DNA of 64,000 nt from Actinoallomurus purpureus (GTDB lineage Bacteria; Actinomycetota; Actinomycetes; Streptosporangiales; Streptosporangiaceae), in contig NZ_JAMXMY010000008.1 of NCBI RefSeq assembly GCF_024055795.1, positions 186,001 to 250,000 on the forward strand, given 5' to 3'. Position 1 is the first letter of the stretch. Every line of letters begins with the position of its first letter. The notes beneath the pieces were generated by a model. The model had not been told where the DNA came from. It searched no databases and was given only the letters and a program-made list of their open reading frames with translations. Positions 38,927-48,272 of the stretch are shown in pieces. Position numbers and translations under genes: made by a program.

Positions 38927-40648
38927 TCAGCCCTCCTCCTTCTCGTCGGCGCGCCCGCGCGACCGCAGGGCCTCGAACATCACATCGGCGTGCAGCACGT
39001 GCCGCAGCCGCCACAGCACGGCCCCGTAGCCGCAGGTGGCCAGGACGACGTACGCGGCGAACACGGGCAGGCCGGTTCCGAGGAGGGCCCGCAGCGCGAC
39101 GCCGAGGGCGCCGAACCACACCAGGGCCCAGGCCCCGACGGGGGCGAGCGTCCGCGTCCGGAGCCGCAGGCCCATGAGGTAGCGGACCTGCACCACGGCC
39201 AGCAGGTTGTCCACGAGCATCGAGACCCCCCAGGCGACGGCGGCGCCGATGATGCCGAAGGGCGGCACGAGCAGCAGGTGGAGGACCACCATCACGACCA
39301 CGACGACGGCCTTGTCGAGCAGGTTCCACGAGCTCTTGCCGCCCATGAGCAGCACCGTCTGCACGTTTCCGGTCGCCAGCACCAGCGCCATGGCCGAGGC
39401 GAGGATCGCCATCGCCCCGGCGCCCCCGCGGAAGTCGGTGCCGAAGAGCGTGAGGACGAACGGCCCGAACACCGCCAGGGCGAGGTAGAGGGGCCAGGAG
39501 GCGGCGACGATCCAGCCGGTCGCGACGGCGTTGAGGTCCTCGGCCTGCCGGGTCTCCCCCCGGGCGAGCAGACCGGCGATCTGCGGTGCCACGGCGAGCC
39601 GCGTGGCCGCCAGCACGAGGGTTCCGGTGGTGATGAACCGTCCGGCGGTGGCGTAGATGCCCGCGTCGTGGCTGGACACCATCGCGCTGACCAGAGGCAC
39701 CCCGAGCCAGACCACGACGATCTCCAGCATCGCCGCCACGCCGCGCAGGCCCGAGAAGGTCCAGAACTCCCGCACCGCCGACGGGTCCTCCGGGCCCGGG
39801 AGAACGGGCACCCCGCCCGTGGCCCCCGGCTCGGCGGGAGACACCGGCGCGCGGGTCTCCGCTCCCGCCGCCCGCGACGCGTCGAGACCTGCCGGCGCGC
39901 GGGTCTCGTCGCCCGAGGCCCGCGACGCGGCGGAGCGTACCGGCGCCGCCGCGTACTCCTCCGCCTCCGTCCGGCGGACGAGGCGCCAGAGGATCACGAC
40001 CGCCGCCACGAAGGTGAGCGCGATCGGCAGGGACCACGCGACCATGACCCCGCCGGCGCCGTAGCCGAGGGCGGCGACGGTGATGACCAGCACCGGCCGG
40101 CTGAGCGGAGTGATCACATTCGCCTGGACGGTGAAGGCGGCGAGGCTGCCCATGCCGCGGGTGCCCGACAGGGCGACGTTGCGGGCGGCCGACACGGCCA
40201 GCACGGGTCCGCAGACCCGCAGCAGGAACACCGCGTCGTCGCGGTGGGCGGCGTCGACGAGGAGCCCGGCCAGCCAGGGAGCCAGCGCGAACACCGCCAG
40301 CCCCGTGACGGTGCCGACGGCCAGGACCGGAACGAGCGCCGCGACGACCACCCGGCGGAGGTCGCCGACCCGGCCGAGCGCGCGCAGCCGCGCCGTGCTG
40401 CGCACCAGGCCGGTGTCGGCGCCCAGCTCGGTGATCTCCGTAAGGATCATGAACAGCGCGACCACCGTGAAGAACACGCCCGTCTGCGCCGGGCCGAGCA
40501 CCCGCGCGACGACGACGGTCAGCAGGAAGCCCGCCAGGGCCGCCACGGCGGAGCCGACCAGCCCGATGGCCCCGCCGCGCGCGAGTTCGCGGAAGTGCGA
40601 GCGCCGGGTCCGGTCGGCCCGCTCGGCCTCCTCGGTCTGTGCGGTCAC
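38927..40648 (-). CDS. Polysaccharide flippase (Wzx/MATE-like)
   Basis: A 573-aa membrane protein that would export lipid-linked EPS repeat units. It has about 12-14 hydrophobic helices, beginning with GGAIGLVGSAVAALAGFLLT and VVVARVLGPAQTGVFF, the usual start of the polysaccharide-transport family. A hydrophilic cytoplasmic loop of about 55 residues in the middle (RSAASRASGDETRAPAGLD) is rich in Ala/Arg. The GTG at 40648 overlaps the polymerase stop codon (GTGA) and has GAGGAGGAC upstream. The longer open frame is a false extension through the polymerase gene. Confidence 0.85.
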   Translation of the reverse strand: MTAQTEEAERADRTRRSHFRELARGGAIGLVGSAVAALAGFLLTVVVARVLGPAQTGVFFTVVALFMILTEITELGADTGLVRSTARLRALGRVGDLRRVVVAALVPVLAVGTVTGLAVFALAPWLAGLLVDAAHRDDAVFLLRVCGPVLAVSAARNVALSGTRGMGSLAAFTVQANVITPLSRPVLVITVAALGYGAGGVMVAWSLPIALTFVAAVVILWRLVRRTEAEEYAAAPVRSAASRASGDETRAPAGLDASRAAGAETRAPVSPAEPGATGGVPVLPGPEDPSAVREFWTFSGLRGVAAMLEIVVVWLGVPLVSAMVSSHDAGIYATAGRFITTGTLVLAATRLAVAPQIAGLLARGETRQAEDLNAVATGWIVAASWPLYLALAVFGPFVLTLFGTDFRGGAGAMAILASAMALVLATGNVQTVLLMGGKSSWNLLDKAVVVVVMVVLHLLLVPPFGIIGAAVAWGVSMLVDNLLAVVQVRYLMGLRLRTRTLAPVGAWALVWFGALGVALRALLGTGLPVFAAYVVLATCGYGAVLWRLRHVLHADVMFEALRSRGRADEKEEG

Positions 40649-42078
40649 TCGTCCTCCTCCCCCTGGCTCCACGTCGGCCCCGGCGCGTATCGGACCCAGC
40701 CCGACAGGCCGCGGGCGTCCGGCCGGCCCGGGGCCGAGCCGGTCCGGGCGAGGCCGGTGGTGCGCGACCGGCCGGGCGGAGCGGGCGGTGGCGCCTCCGG
40801 ACCTGCCGCCGCCTCGCGGAGCACGAGTGCCGCGGCCACGAAGATCACTACGAGCTGGGAGCCGTCCAGCCCGTAGTAGAAGATCATGAAGGAGGCCATG
40901 ACGGTGACGACGTGCAGCCACAGCAGCGCGCCCGGCGCGGCACGCGTGCGCAGGGGCAGCGACCACAGCCAGCCGCAGAACAGGATCAGCGCCACGAAGC
41001 CGAACGAGAACATGATGTTCCAGATCTGGCCCTGGGTGCCGACCGAGATGTTGAGGACGCGGGAAGGGCGCGGCGCGCCGAAACCGATGAACGGCGACTC
41101 CAGCGTGCGCTCGAACGCCTCGCGATAGATCGTCTCCCGGCCGGCGTTCGTGGAGCTGTACTGGGTGCGGCTGCCGATGCTCTGCCCCACCCCGAGGGCC
41201 GAGGCCGTCGCCAGGCCGATGCCCAGCAGGACGAGTACGGCCGCGAGCCACTTGACCTGGCCGCGGAAACCGAACCGGACGGCCGCGTACACGACGCCGA
41301 CGCCGACCGCGAGGAACATGCCGCGGTTCAGAGTGCTGAAGGCCGGGACGAGCGACACGACGAGCAGGATGGTGACGGCCTGCCGCCGCCACCGGACCGC
41401 CGCCGTGCGCATGTACAGGATCGCGAACGGGACCAGCAGCGCGAAGTGGCTGCCCCACGTGTTGGTGTACGCGAACGGGGCGCTCGGCCGCACGTACGCC
41501 CGCGGCGCTCCCCACGGCCGCTGGACCTCGGCGAACTTCGGGTGGACCAGCTCCTTCACGTAGTCGTTGCCGACGATCGACCCGGGCAGCAGGCTCTGCA
41601 TGGGCGTGCTGATCGACCTGTTGGGCAGCAGCACGCCGAGGTAGCCGCCGGCCACGACCCAGATCCAGAAGAGGACCATCAGCCCGATGACCCGGGAGAG
41701 CGGCAGCGCGCGGCGCGAGGAGTTGTAGACGTAGACGAAGAAGATGGTGGCCGCGGCGTAGTTCATGAACCGGAAGACGAATCCGATCATGCGGCCGGCG
41801 GTGTCCAGCTGGGTGGCCGAGAACGTCATCCAGAGGAGGAAGAGCAGCCACAGCCCGAACCCCGGCGGGACACGGAGGCCGCGCCGCAGCAGCAGGAGGC
41901 CGAGCATCGGCAGCGCCGCCAGGCTGGCGGCGAACCCGCCGAGCCCCAGCACCCACAGCACCGGGTAGCCCGCGAAGAAGAAGGTGAGCGGCCAGCCGGG
42001 CAGCACCTGTCCCCACGCCGGCTCGTCGATGGGCGGAGGCGCGTCGGAGCCGCGCCGGGACGCCGGCCGCGCGCTCAT
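40645..42078 (-). CDS. O-antigen ligase/polymerase-like membrane protein (Wzy-type)
   Basis: A 477-aa polytopic protein with about ten or more helices and a long extracytoplasmic loop between TM segments (TPMQSLLPGSIVGNDYVKELV through VRPSAPFAYTNTWGS). The pattern GRETIYREAFERTLESPFIGFG is typical of the Wzy/WaaL superfamily catalytic region. It would polymerise EPS repeat units at the outer face of the membrane. I take ATG 42078; GTG 42096 in the same frame is an alternative and neither has a strong ribosome site. The flippase and sulfotransferase genes follow in the same operon. Confidence 0.8.
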   Translation of the reverse strand: MSARPASRRGSDAPPPIDEPAWGQVLPGWPLTFFFAGYPVLWVLGLGGFAASLAALPMLGLLLLRRGLRVPPGFGLWLLFLLWMTFSATQLDTAGRMIGFVFRFMNYAAATIFFVYVYNSSRRALPLSRVIGLMVLFWIWVVAGGYLGVLLPNRSISTPMQSLLPGSIVGNDYVKELVHPKFAEVQRPWGAPRAYVRPSAPFAYTNTWGSHFALLVPFAILYMRTAAVRWRRQAVTILLVVSLVPAFSTLNRGMFLAVGVGVVYAAVRFGFRGQVKWLAAVLVLLGIGLATASALGVGQSIGSRTQYSSTNAGRETIYREAFERTLESPFIGFGAPRPSRVLNISVGTQGQIWNIMFSFGFVALILFCGWLWSLPLRTRAAPGALLWLHVVTVMASFMIFYYGLDGSQLVVIFVAAALVLREAAAGPEAPPPAPPGRSRTTGLARTGSAPGRPDARGLSGWVRYAPGPTWSQGEEDE

Positions 42079-42290
42079 GAGGCTGAAGGCGGCCACGAGA
42101 CGATCAGACCCGCCGGCCGGGAGGCGCGATCGGCGGAACCTGATTGATCACCGGAACCGCCCCTTCGTACCCGTTCGCCACCGACAGCTCCCTAGACTGC
42201 TTCTCCCGCCGCCACGCCGGCAGGAGTTTACCGGGGACGGCCCCGGGCCTTACCTTCTCAGAGACTCAGTGGGGAGATCCGGGGATCAGC

Positions 42291-43364
42291 ATGCCCATCC
42301 GCCTGTATCGCGCGCCGTCGGCGGTGCTGGCCGCGCTCTGCGCCTTCTGGCCGACCGCCGCCACCGCCCGCGTGGGCGGGGATCCGGGGCCGATCGACGC
42401 GCAGGTCGTCGACGTCGTCACCGACCCGCGCATCACCCAGGCGAGCGGGCTGGCGGCCGGTGAGAACGGCCGGATCCTCTACAGCCATGAGGACTCGGGC
42501 CGCTCCACGGACGTGTACGCGCTCGGCGCCAAGGGAAAAGTTCAGTTCACGGTGCGGCTGCCCGCCGGTTCCAACCAGGACTGGGAGGACATGGCCGCGG
42601 TCCGGCTCCGGGGCGGCAGGAGAGCGATCTATCTGGGGGACATCGGGGACGCCCTGGTCGCCCGGAAGACGTCGCACAAGTCCGGGCGACGCGAGTTTCG
42701 GGTGCTGAAGTTCGCCGAGCCGGCCACCGACTCGACCGGCGAGGTCACCCCGACCGGCCTGGAGACCTACCGTCTGCGGTACGCCGACGGCGCCGTCGGA
42801 CGCAACGCCGAAACGCTGCTGGTCCAGCCCGGCACCGGCCGCGTCTTCGTGGTGAACAAGACCGAGAACGCCCAGCAGCGCGCCTCGCTGTGGGAGGCGC
42901 CGTCGAGCCTGAACCCGCAGGGCGTGAACCTCCTGCGCAACGCTTTCCCGGACCTGCCGGTCACCCGGGCGTCCGGTGGGGCGTTCTCGCCCACCGGCGA
43001 CCGCGTCGTGATCCGCGACGACGACACCGCGTACGTCTGGTGGATCAACGACAACGACGTGGCCAAGTCCCTCGCCGAGAAACCGGAGGAGGTGCTCCTC
43101 CCCCAGCAGAAACAGGGCGAAGGGGTGACCTTCACGCCGGACGGCCACGCCCTGCTGGTCAACTCCGAGGGCTCCGGGCAGCCCATCTGGCGCGTGCCGC
43201 TGCCCAGCTCGGTCAATGCCGTTCGCACACCCCTCCCCGCTCGGCAGAGCACGGGCGGCACCGGAAACGGCCAGGACACCACCCTCATCGCGCTGGCCGT
43301 CGGCGGGGTCGCCGTGCTCCTCGCGGCCGGGCTCATCGGTTACCACGTACGCCGGCGCTCATAG
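42291..43364 (+). CDS. Exported propeller-like protein with C-terminal membrane anchor
   Basis: A 357-aa protein with an N-terminal signal (SAVLAALCAFWPTAATARVG) and a C-terminal helix followed by basic residues (LIALAVGGVAVLLAAGLIGYHVRRRS). It would be anchored with the body outside. Between them are repeats suggestive of a beta-propeller: ILYSHEDSG, IYLGDIGDALVARK, VFVVNKTENAQ, GGAFSPTGDRVVIRDDDTAYVW, GEGVTFTPDGHALLVNSEG. I do not recognise the exact family. It diverges from the polymerase gene and precedes the chain-length protein. ATG 42291 follows GGGGAGATCCGGGGATCAGC. Confidence 0.65.
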   Translation: MPIRLYRAPSAVLAALCAFWPTAATARVGGDPGPIDAQVVDVVTDPRITQASGLAAGENGRILYSHEDSGRSTDVYALGAKGKVQFTVRLPAGSNQDWEDMAAVRLRGGRRAIYLGDIGDALVARKTSHKSGRREFRVLKFAEPATDSTGEVTPTGLETYRLRYADGAVGRNAETLLVQPGTGRVFVVNKTENAQQRASLWEAPSSLNPQGVNLLRNAFPDLPVTRASGGAFSPTGDRVVIRDDDTAYVWWINDNDVAKSLAEKPEEVLLPQQKQGEGVTFTPDGHALLVNSEGSGQPIWRVPLPSSVNAVRTPLPARQSTGGTGNGQDTTLIALAVGGVAVLLAAGLIGYHVRRRS

Positions 43365-43468
43365 TCGCTCACGGCCTGTGGTTCCGTGCGAGCACACGGA
43401 TCGGCCAAGCCCGGCAAGGTATGTTATGGCGGTCTCATAGACCTTCGGCGAAGGGGCCACGCAGTCAG

Positions 43469-45409
43469 ATGGACGCCACGGCCACGGGGGGCTCACGAGA
43501 GCTCGCGGATTATCTGGCAATGCTCAAACGCCGCTGGTGGGTGGTCGTCGCCGCGGCGGCGCTCGGCGTCGCGCTGGCGGCGTTGCTCGTCGTGGTCATG
43601 CCCAAGACGTACTCCGCGTTCACGGTCGTGAACGTCACGGCCACGAAGCTGGACAGCAGCACCCAGTCCGGCAAGCAGCAGGACATCAACCTGCAGACCG
43701 AGGCGCAGCGCGTCCGCTCGTACGACGTGGCCGAGCGGGTGGCCAGGGACCTGCACACCAAGGACACCCCCACCGCGCTGAGCGCGTCGGTGTCGGTGAA
43801 CGTCCCGAACGACTCGACCGTCATCTACATCACCGTGGACGCGTCGAACGCCGAGGCCTCCCGCAGCCGTGCGCACGCCTTCGCCCAGGCCTACCTCGAC
43901 GACCGCCGCGACAGCGCCACCAGCGTCCTGATGACCCAGATGGCGGCCCTGGAACGGCAGATCAACTCGCTGTCGAAGCAACTGCGGACGATGACCGACA
44001 AGGTGCAGAAGAACCTGGTCGTCGCCCAGATGCAGGCCCTGAACAACAAGACCTCCGACCTGCGGGTGCTCGCGGCCAACGTCAGCCCCGGTGAGATCAT
44101 CACCGACGCGCGGCTGCCCACGTCGCCGTCCGACCCCAGCCTGATGAGGTACCTGCCGAGCGGGCTCGTCGGCGGCCTGCTGCTCGGCGTGGTCCTGGCC
44201 ATCCTCCTGGACCGCACGGACAAGCGGGTGCGCACCGCCCAAGACATCGAGCGGGTCCTCGACCTGCCGGTCCTCGTGGACATTCCGGCCAAGCGCGGGC
44301 GAGAGGGGCTGGGCCTGCTACCGGCCCGCAGCCGCACCGGTCAGAGCTTCCACGAGCTGTCCCACGTCCTCACCGCCACGCTGGGCCACGGCAACCACGT
44401 CCTCCTGGTCACCGGTGCCGCACCGGGCCGCGGCGGCAGTCTCGTCGCCGCCAACCTCGCCGCGGCGCTCGCCCGTACCGGCTCCGACGTGCTCCTGGTC
44501 TGCGCGGACCTGGGTTCCTCGATGGCCGGTGAGCTCCTCGGCCTCCCGGAGGGGCCGGGGCTGTCGGAGGTGCTGCTCGGCTGGGCCGAGCCGCGCGAGG
44601 TGATCCGCAAGAACCACGGAGCGCCGACGCTGAGCGCCATCACGGTCGGTGCGAACAGCGAGCTGGCCGCCGAACTGCTGCAGCGCGAGCAGATGACCCG
44701 GCTGATCGGCTCGCTGCGTGAGAAGTACCGGTTCACGGTCATCGAGGCCCCGTCCACCGAGCTGGGCGCGGACGCCCAGGCGCTCGCGGACCTGGCCGAC
44801 GCGGCGCTCATGGTGGTCGAGATCCCCCTCGCGCGCTACGCCCAGGTCCGTGACGGTATCCGCCGCATCGACCGGATGGGCGCCGCCGTGATGGGCGCGG
44901 TCGTGCTGCCCATCCAGGACGACAAGGTGCCGGCGGCGCCGCCCCGGCCCTCGCTTCCGGCGCGGACGGCGCCCCCGCTGCGCGAGCGCCCGGCCGGTCC
45001 CCCGGAGACACCGAACAAGTACAAGGCCATCGAGGACGCTCCGACCGTCCTCGACATGGTTGCCGTGTCCGACGAGGACGGCCCTCCCCGGAAGGGCCGG
45101 CGCCACCGTCCCGAACCGATCCCGCCCGCGTCCGGCGAGGACTCCGTCCGGACCTCCGAATCCCTCCTGCCGGACGCCCCGGCCCTGTCCCAACGGCAAG
45201 GCCGGGCCCCTGGACAGGGTCACCCCGGACAGAGCCGGTCCGCCGGTCAGCCCCGGTCCGCCGAAGCGGCACGGCCCGCGGAGACGGCCCAGCACACCGA
45301 GACCGCCCGCCGTACCGACGCCGCCCTGCCTGCCGACGCGGCGCGGAAGGCACCGGCCGACAACAGCGCGGACGAGACCGCCGCACACCCCAACGTCACC
45401 TGGACCTGA
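43469..45409 (+). CDS. Wzz/BY-kinase-like EPS chain-length protein with degenerate P-loop
   Basis: A 646-aa protein with the Wzz-type N-terminal arrangement: LADYLAMLKRRWWVVV with TM1 (about 25-45), an extracytoplasmic coiled region (MAALERQINSLSKQLRTMTD), and TM2 (about 229-249). The cytoplasmic domain resembles bacterial tyrosine kinases. However, Walker A reads TGAAPGRGGSLVAANL (Lys replaced by Gly), Walker A' reads VCADLGSS, and the Walker B region is VIEAPST. There is no C-terminal tyrosine cluster; the ~190-residue tail is Pro/Ala/Arg-rich. It is probably a structural co-polymerase, not an active kinase. The ATG at 43469 starts the conserved region. Confidence 0.8.
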   Translation: MDATATGGSRELADYLAMLKRRWWVVVAAAALGVALAALLVVVMPKTYSAFTVVNVTATKLDSSTQSGKQQDINLQTEAQRVRSYDVAERVARDLHTKDTPTALSASVSVNVPNDSTVIYITVDASNAEASRSRAHAFAQAYLDDRRDSATSVLMTQMAALERQINSLSKQLRTMTDKVQKNLVVAQMQALNNKTSDLRVLAANVSPGEIITDARLPTSPSDPSLMRYLPSGLVGGLLLGVVLAILLDRTDKRVRTAQDIERVLDLPVLVDIPAKRGREGLGLLPARSRTGQSFHELSHVLTATLGHGNHVLLVTGAAPGRGGSLVAANLAAALARTGSDVLLVCADLGSSMAGELLGLPEGPGLSEVLLGWAEPREVIRKNHGAPTLSAITVGANSELAAELLQREQMTRLIGSLREKYRFTVIEAPSTELGADAQALADLADAALMVVEIPLARYAQVRDGIRRIDRMGAAVMGAVVLPIQDDKVPAAPPRPSLPARTAPPLRERPAGPPETPNKYKAIEDAPTVLDMVAVSDEDGPPRKGRRHRPEPIPPASGEDSVRTSESLLPDAPALSQRQGRAPGQGHPGQSRSAGQPRSAEAARPAETAQHTETARRTDAALPADAARKAPADNSADETAAHPNVTWT

Positions 45410-45456
45410 GCACCGCTCGACGCGACGGTGCCAAGGGTCGTCGGCGGCGCCGAGGG

Positions 45457-46353
45457 TCAGATGCCCCGGCCGCGGGCGTGCAGCGTCAGCAGGACCCGCT
45501 TGCCCGAGACCACGCCGGAGGCCACCGCGAGCGCGAACGGCACCCGCCGCTCCTTCCAGTTGGCCCGCATCGCCCGTCCCGCCCAGCGAACGGCCTCCCG
45601 GCGCTCGCCGACGGTGGCGTAGCCGAAGGCGATCTGGCCGTACACGCGCCCGGCGGCGGCCGGGGACCGGCCGATCTCCGGATACCGCTCGAGGAACCAC
45701 CGCAGCGCCTCGACCTTCGTCTCCCAGGCCTGCGCGTAGTAGGAGGTCTGGCCGAACAGCACCCGGACGTACGGGTGGTCGACGTTGACGATCGGATGCC
45801 GCCGGGCGGCGCGCAGCGCAAGGTCCCAGTCCTCGCCCTGACCGCCGGGGATGGTCTCGTCGACCATGCCGATGTCGATCAGCGCCTCGCGCCGCGCCAC
45901 GTACGTCGAGGAGTGGACGCTCACGACGCGGTCGCCGACGAGGTCGTCGAAGCGGACCCGGTCGGTGCCGGCCAGCCGGGGAACCTCCCGGCCGTTGAAG
46001 TCGATGAGGATGCCGCAGCTGGCGAGGACCGCGTCGGGTTCGGCCCGCAGCGCGGCGACCTGGGCCGCCAGCTTGCCGGGCAGCCAGATGTCGTCGTCGT
46101 CGCAGGAGGCCACGAGGTCGGTGTCGAGCGCGAGGATGCCGGTGTTGCGGCTGCCGGGGAGCCCGGGCGTGCGGGTGCCGGCCAGCACCTCGACCCGGTC
46201 GCCCGCCAGGCTCCGGTCGGGCTCGGCCCGGTCGTACACCACGACGACGCGGAGCCGTCCGTCGTACTCCTGGGCCAGCACCGACTCGAGCGCTCTGCGC
46301 AGCAGCTTCGGGCGGTTGTGAGTGGGGATGACCACTCCGACGGAGGGCAGCAC
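45457..46353 (-). CDS. Family 2 glycosyltransferase
   Basis: A 298-aa inverting glycosyltransferase with a GT-A fold: SVGVVIPTHNRPKLLRRALES at the start, LPGSRNTGILALDTDLVASCDDDDIW (nucleotide-sugar and metal-binding DxD region), and GGQGEDWDLALRAAR (catalytic ED motif). It has no membrane segment. It is convergent with the chain-length gene and divergent from the flavin oxidoreductase gene. GTG 46353 is the likely start, although the ribosome site is poor. It presumably adds a sugar to the EPS repeat unit. Confidence 0.82.
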   Translation of the reverse strand: MLPSVGVVIPTHNRPKLLRRALESVLAQEYDGRLRVVVVYDRAEPDRSLAGDRVEVLAGTRTPGLPGSRNTGILALDTDLVASCDDDDIWLPGKLAAQVAALRAEPDAVLASCGILIDFNGREVPRLAGTDRVRFDDLVGDRVVSVHSSTYVARREALIDIGMVDETIPGGQGEDWDLALRAARRHPIVNVDHPYVRVLFGQTSYYAQAWETKVEALRWFLERYPEIGRSPAAAGRVYGQIAFGYATVGERREAVRWAGRAMRANWKERRVPFALAVASGVVSGKRVLLTLHARGRGI

Positions 46354-46405
46354 CCGGCACAGTTTAGGCTGCTGCCGGAAACGATGGTCGGGAAAGGTGG
46401 TTGGT

Positions 46406-46870
46406 GTGGCTCCGAGAATCGCGACCGCCGATCGGGTGGCCCGTGACGAGTTGCTGGAGTTCCTGCGGCCCCGGCACCACGGGTTGCTCGCCACCGTACG
46501 GTCGAGCGGCCGCCCCCAGCTGTCGCCCGTGACGTGCGGCGTGGACGCCGAGGGCCGGATCGTGATCTCCACGTATCCCGAGCGGGCCAAGGCCCGTAAC
46601 CTGCGCAGGGAAGAACGGGTGTCGATCTGCGTGCTGTCCGACGACTGGGACGGCCCGTACGTCCAGGTCGACGGGCGCGCCGAGGTGCTCGACATGCCCG
46701 AGGCGCTGGAGGGGCTGGTGGACTACTACCGCTGCATCGCCGGTGAGCATCCCGACTGGGACGAGTACCGCGAGGCGATGCGGCGGCAGGACAAGTCGCT
46801 CATCCGCGTCCACATCGAGGAGTGGGGGCCGATCGCGACCGGCGGATTCCCGCCGGGGCACCAGGCCTGA
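46406..46870 (+). CDS. PPOX-class (F420-dependent-like) oxidoreductase
   Basis: A 154-aa split-barrel flavin/F420-binding protein. The family pattern is HHGLLATVRSSGRPQLSPVTCGVDAEGRIVIST, then RAKARNLRREERVSICVL and YVQVDGRAEVLD. Actinomycetes have many F420-dependent members of this type, and the substrate cannot be predicted. GTG 46406 follows AAAGGTGG. It sits between the EPS and sulfate-activation genes, and I see no reason to assign it to either pathway. Confidence 0.8.
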   Translation: MAPRIATADRVARDELLEFLRPRHHGLLATVRSSGRPQLSPVTCGVDAEGRIVISTYPERAKARNLRREERVSICVLSDDWDGPYVQVDGRAEVLDMPEALEGLVDYYRCIAGEHPDWDEYREAMRRQDKSLIRVHIEEWGPIATGGFPPGHQA

Positions 46871-46875
46871 GCGTA

Positions 46876-46905
46876 CGGACCCGGCTCCCCGAGGAGCCGG
46901 GTCCG
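46876..46905. terminator. Bidirectional terminator hairpin
   Basis: CGGACCCGGCTCC (46876-46888) pairs perfectly over 13 bp with 46893-46905 across a CCGA loop. It lies between the convergent PPOX gene and cysN. Confidence 0.85.
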
Positions 46906-46912
46906 CATGCTT

Positions 46913-48181
46913 CTAGCGGTTCTCCATGATCATGCCGGCGGCGACGGTGGAGTTCGTGGCCTCGTCGATGAGGATGAACCCGCCGGTGGCACGGTTGCGC
47001 GCGTAGTCGTCGGCGAACAGCGGCTGGGTGACGCGCAGGCTGACGCGCCCGATCTCGTTGAGCTCCAGGCGCTCGGCGTCCTCGTGCCGGTGCAGCGTGT
47101 TGACGTCGAGCCGGTAGTGCAGCTCCTTGATCATCGCCTTGGCCGTGCGCGTGGTGTGCTTGATGACCAGCTTGCCGCGCGGCACGAGCGGGCGCTCGTC
47201 GGACATCCAGCAGACCATCGCGTCGACGTCCTGGGTGACCTGTGGCCGGTTGTGCGGCCGGCAGATCATGTCGCCGCGCGAGATGTCGATGTCGTCCTCC
47301 AGCAGGAGCGTCACCGACATCGGCGGGAACGCCTCGTCCGCCGGGCCTTCGGCGGTGTCGATGCGCTTGATCCGCGTCGTCAGCCCGGACGGCAGGTGCA
47401 TGACCTCGTCGCCCGGCTTCAGCACGCCGCCCGCGACCTGTCCGGCGTAGCCCCGGTAGTCGTGCAGCTCCGGGTCGGTGGACTTGTGCGGCCGGATGAC
47501 GTACTGCACCGGGAACCGCACGTCGATGAGGTTCCGGTCGGAGGCGATGTGGACGTTCTCCAGATGGTGCAGCAGCGACGGGCCGTCGTACCACGCCATG
47601 TTGGCCGACCGCTCGACGACGTTGTCGCCGTGCAGGGCCGAGAGCGGGATGAAGGTGAGGTCGCCGACGGACAGCTTGGCGGCGAACGAGGTGAACTCGT
47701 CCTTGATCCGTTCGAACGTGGCCTCGTCATAGTCGACGAGGTCCATCTTGTTGACCGCCAGCACGAGGTGCGGCACCCGCAGCAGCGTCGTGAGGAACGC
47801 GTGCCGGCGCGACTGCTCCAGGATGCCCTTGCGCGCGTCGATCAGGACGATCGCCAGGTCCGCGGTGGAGGCTCCGGTCACCATGTTCCGGGTGTACTGG
47901 ATGTGCCCGGGAGTGTCGGCGATGATGAACTTCCGCCGGGGCGTGGCGAAGTAGCGGTAGGCCACGTCGATCGTGATGCCCTGCTCGCGCTCGGCGCGCA
48001 GGCCGTCGGTCAGCAGGGCGAGGTTGGTGTAGTCCTCGCCCCGGTCGCGGCTGGTGCGCTCGACGGCCTCGAGCTGGTCCTCGAAGATCGACTTGGAGTC
48101 GAACAACAGGCGTCCGATGAGGGTGGACTTGCCGTCGTCGACCGAACCGGCGGTGGCGAGCCGCAGGATGTCCATGCTCAT
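46913..48181 (-). CDS. cysN: Sulfate adenylyltransferase large subunit (GTPase) CysN
   Basis: With CysD it makes APS from sulfate and ATP, driven by GTP hydrolysis. The EF-Tu-like G domain is complete: AGSVDDGKSTLIGRLL (P-loop), REQGITIDVAYRYF (switch I), ADTPGHIQYTRNM (switch II) and VNKMDLVD (NKxD). Beta-barrel domains II and III follow. At 422 aa it lacks the fused APS kinase domain found in mycobacterial CysNC, so APS kinase must come from elsewhere, probably the gene at 24212. ATG 48181 is the start; a second in-frame ATG is at 48175. Confidence 0.95.
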   Translation of the reverse strand: MSMDILRLATAGSVDDGKSTLIGRLLFDSKSIFEDQLEAVERTSRDRGEDYTNLALLTDGLRAEREQGITIDVAYRYFATPRRKFIIADTPGHIQYTRNMVTGASTADLAIVLIDARKGILEQSRRHAFLTTLLRVPHLVLAVNKMDLVDYDEATFERIKDEFTSFAAKLSVGDLTFIPLSALHGDNVVERSANMAWYDGPSLLHHLENVHIASDRNLIDVRFPVQYVIRPHKSTDPELHDYRGYAGQVAGGVLKPGDEVMHLPSGLTTRIKRIDTAEGPADEAFPPMSVTLLLEDDIDISRGDMICRPHNRPQVTQDVDAMVCWMSDERPLVPRGKLVIKHTTRTAKAMIKELHYRLDVNTLHRHEDAERLELNEIGRVSLRVTQPLFADDYARNRATGGFILIDEATNSTVAAGMIMENR

Positions 48182-48272
48182 GAGTCGCTCACCACTCCTC
48201 GTTCCCTCCGCGTCCGGCCTGCTGCGCGGCGCCGGGCACTCCGCTCACTGCGGCGGGTTCCCTCCGGGCTCA

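Noticed and set aside
38927-42016. 1029-aa minus-strand frame over the flippase and polymerase region
   Set aside because: Only its C-terminal ~573 residues form the flippase. The rest reads the polymerase gene in a wrong frame, and a GTGA overlap gives a better start at 40648.
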